Assembly (NCBI GenBank): GCA_028704215.1
Contig: JAQVLJ010000047.1
Coordinates: forward strand, 1 to 5,772
Direction of reading: 5' to 3'
Source: Clostridia bacterium
GTDB taxonomy: Bacteria; Bacillota; Clostridia; Christensenellales; UBA1242
Length of the DNA: 5,772 nt
Position numbers and translations under genes: made by a program. Below are positions 4,053-5,772 of this stretch, piece after piece (positions within the stretch are counted from its first letter, which is position 1; each line of letters starts with the position of its first letter). Under the pieces are notes generated by a model. The model did not search any database. It saw nothing but the letters and a program-made list of their open reading frames with translations, and had not been told where the DNA came from.

Positions 4053-5772
4053 ATGAAAAAAGTTTTGTCATTTTTGATGATTGCTACGGCTATGCTAAGT
4101 TGCCTTTTTTTAGCATCATGTAAGAGCCCGTTTGACAAAATTGAATTAGAGATTCTTTCCCAAGAAGACAGTATCGTATTGGTATTGAATGATGATGAAA
4201 ATGGGCAAGATAGCATACAAGTCAAGATTACCAATCCAAGTAAAAATATTTCTAACGAAATAGACGTTTTTAGTGAGCCGCGAGAACTATTGGCTGATGA
4301 TTTGTCCATTACTTACAGTGACAATGTTGCCACAGTAACTTTGAAAGCAAATAATTCTGGAAGTGGAAAACTAATCGTGGCTCTTAAAGACAATCACCAA
4401 AAACGAATTGAAAAAAATTTGATTGTTCAAAGTCGAATACAGTCTTTTTCACTCAAATATTCTCAAATATTGGTTGCCATTCCAAAAGCATCTGATGTTC
4501 AATACATATTTTCAAATAATCTTTTGAATCTGACACCGGCTGACACAACAGACATCATTAACTGGACTTTAAAGGACGACTTGCCAGAAGGCGTGACATA
4601 CGAAAATAATAGATTGGTTATAAGCAGTGAAGTAGAAGACAATTCTTCCGCGACCTTTTATCCAAGCGTGGTCGAAACAGACTATACACCCGAAAATATT
4701 AATGATGGTAGCGCAGACAAGGAAATTATTTTGAAGTTTTGCAAAATATTGCAACAAGAAGAATTAATATTACAAAGCGATACTCATGGGACTGGGGACA
4801 ATGGACTTTTGACACAAAATTTGATTTTACTTACAAACAAAGGTGAAAAACAAACTGATGAGTATTACAATGAAGCAGATATTAATGTTTTGAGACAAAC
4901 TTTAATAGACTATGATGAAGAAAGCGAAATAAGTGAATATTCTTACTCCGACATAGATACGAATTATAGTATTAGAGCAATAAGCTCCGACCCAAACGTT
5001 GTGCGTATCGAAAAACTAGATAACAATTCATTCCGTATAAAAGCTGTACAAAAAACTTCTAGTACAAAAAATTATTACATAACATTTATTGTTAGTCGAG
5101 CAGGCTTTGAAGATGTTATGGAACCTGTCAGTATTACTCTACCTTTTGTGGTTACAACCATGGTGGACAATTTTTCTATGACAGTAGATGGCACTTCTGT
5201 AAATATTGAAAACAATGCCGTTGACTACGAGTTGTATGATATTTACAAAAATGCCAATGGGGCAGTATTCAAGTTCGAAGCAACGCCAATTGATAGTTTG
5301 CGAAATTTTTTGAATTACACAATTAGTTTGGAAAGTAAATATTTACATATGGAAAACAACGTGTACACAGACAATACTTTTGCTACATTGGCAGATTTGA
5401 CAAGTAATAATCAATATCAATTAATGATTATGTATAAGGGCGTTTATCTAAAATTTTATCAGGACGGAGATTTGTTAGTATCACAACCTATTTCTAACAA
5501 CGATACTTTAAATATTCGTTACAATACCATATCAGGCGCTATATCTTTTGATGAACCTATAATAAATTTAAAAAACTATATCAAACTTTCAGAAACACAA
5601 GATTTTGGATATTTTTCAGATTTGGAAGCTAACCTTACAGTGAATTTTGATATTTTAAAAGGTGTCAAAACCATTGAAGTGAATCCAATACCAAGCAATG
5701 AAGAAAATGTTTTTGTTGCTGAATTGGATAGCACAAGTGAGCAACAATTCTTTGAATTAGACTTGTATGATA
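4053..5772 (+). CDS. Large secreted lipoprotein with Ig-like beta repeats (3' end outside window)
   Basis: The frame from this ATG has no stop to the window edge, giving at least 573 residues. The N-terminus is a lipoprotein signal peptide: basic MKK, a hydrophobic stretch, and the lipobox LASC with Cys23 as the predicted lipidated residue, so the protein should be anchored to the outer face of the cytoplasmic membrane. The mature part has alternating hydrophobic residues, many Asn, Asp, Ser and Thr, and almost no Cys, typical of extracellular beta-sandwich repeats. Approximate units are 24-126, 127-235 and 240-368, with more following. SSDPNVVRIEKL (311-322) and the strands after it resemble bacterial Ig-like (Big_2 type) domains. 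No catalytic motif is recognisable; surface adhesion, wall binding or envelope structure are possible but unproven. It is divergent from yabP, with its own promoter and ribosome binding site, and is probably not part of the sporulation operon. Function unknown. Confidence 0.85.
   Translation, partial: MKKVLSFLMIATAMLSCLFLASCKSPFDKIELEILSQEDSIVLVLNDDENGQDSIQVKITNPSKNISNEIDVFSEPRELLADDLSITYSDNVATVTLKANNSGSGKLIVALKDNHQKRIEKNLIVQSRIQSFSLKYSQILVAIPKASDVQYIFSNNLLNLTPADTTDIINWTLKDDLPEGVTYENNRLVISSEVEDNSSATFYPSVVETDYTPENINDGSADKEIILKFCKILQQEELILQSDTHGTGDNGLLTQNLILLTNKGEKQTDEYYNEADINVLRQTLIDYDEESEISEYSYSDIDTNYSIRAISSDPNVVRIEKLDNNSFRIKAVQKTSSTKNYYITFIVSRAGFEDVMEPVSITLPFVVTTMVDNFSMTVDGTSVNIENNAVDYELYDIYKNANGAVFKFEATPIDSLRNFLNYTISLESKYLHMENNVYTDNTFATLADLTSNNQYQLMIMYKGVYLKFYQDGDLLVSQPISNNDTLNIRYNTISGAISFDEPIINLKNYIKLSETQDFGYFSDLEANLTVNFDILKGVKTIEVNPIPSNEENVFVAELDSTSEQQFFELDLYD

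Noticed and set aside
4016..4309. Minus-strand open frame of 97 codons over the start of the lipoprotein gene
   Set aside because: It lies opposite a signal peptide with a good promoter and ribosome binding site, and is read as a shadow of that gene.

Overview
The window is strongly AT-rich and carries endospore-formation genes in a Clostridia-like style: the C-terminal phosphatase part of SpoIIE, a Spo0A-type DNA-binding protein, and the yabP-yabQ-divIC cluster. It most likely comes from a low-GC endospore-forming member of the Clostridia in the broad sense, or a close uncultured relative. The sequence does not support a narrower taxonomic call.

Layout. (1) 1-1635, plus strand: the 3' end of spoIIE, then an intergenic region of about 80 bp full of inverted repeats, then a gene for a Spo0A-like protein. 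That protein keeps the Spo0A C-terminal DNA-binding domain but has a degenerate receiver domain. (2) 1636-1663: a bidirectional terminator between convergent genes. (3) 3854 down to 1664, minus strand: five closely packed genes in the order yabP, yabQ, divIC-like, a CMP-kinase-like P-loop kinase, and an NAD-synthase-like ATP pyrophosphatase. yabP/yabQ, yabQ/divIC and kinase/nadE overlap, so this is read as one operon. (4) 3855-4052: a divergent intergenic region with a good sigma-A-type promoter pointing right. (5) 4053 to the window end, plus strand: a long open frame with no stop, encoding a large secreted lipoprotein with a clear lipobox and beta-rich, probably Ig-like, repeats.

How the genes fit together. 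In Bacillus the order yabP-yabQ-divIC-yabR-spoIIE is collinear. Here the same markers lie close together, but spoIIE faces the yabP cluster and three other genes lie between them. This looks like an inverted and remodelled version of the ancestral sporulation/division locus. SpoIIE activates sigma-F in the forespore by dephosphorylating SpoIIAA. YabP and YabQ act later in spore envelope and cortex formation. DivIC-type proteins belong to the division machinery. The Spo0A-like paralog next to spoIIE is a plausible extra regulator of this locus that does not depend on phosphorylation. The kinase and NAD-synthase-like pair at the operon end has no obvious sporulation role, and the NAD-synthase-like protein has substitutions at metal/ATP-site positions.

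The points most worth a second look are the pseudo-receiver Spo0A paralog and the palindrome covering its start codon, the altered NadE-like active site, and a hairpin that would hide the yabQ ribosome binding site. No tRNA, rRNA, CRISPR array or mobile element was seen.
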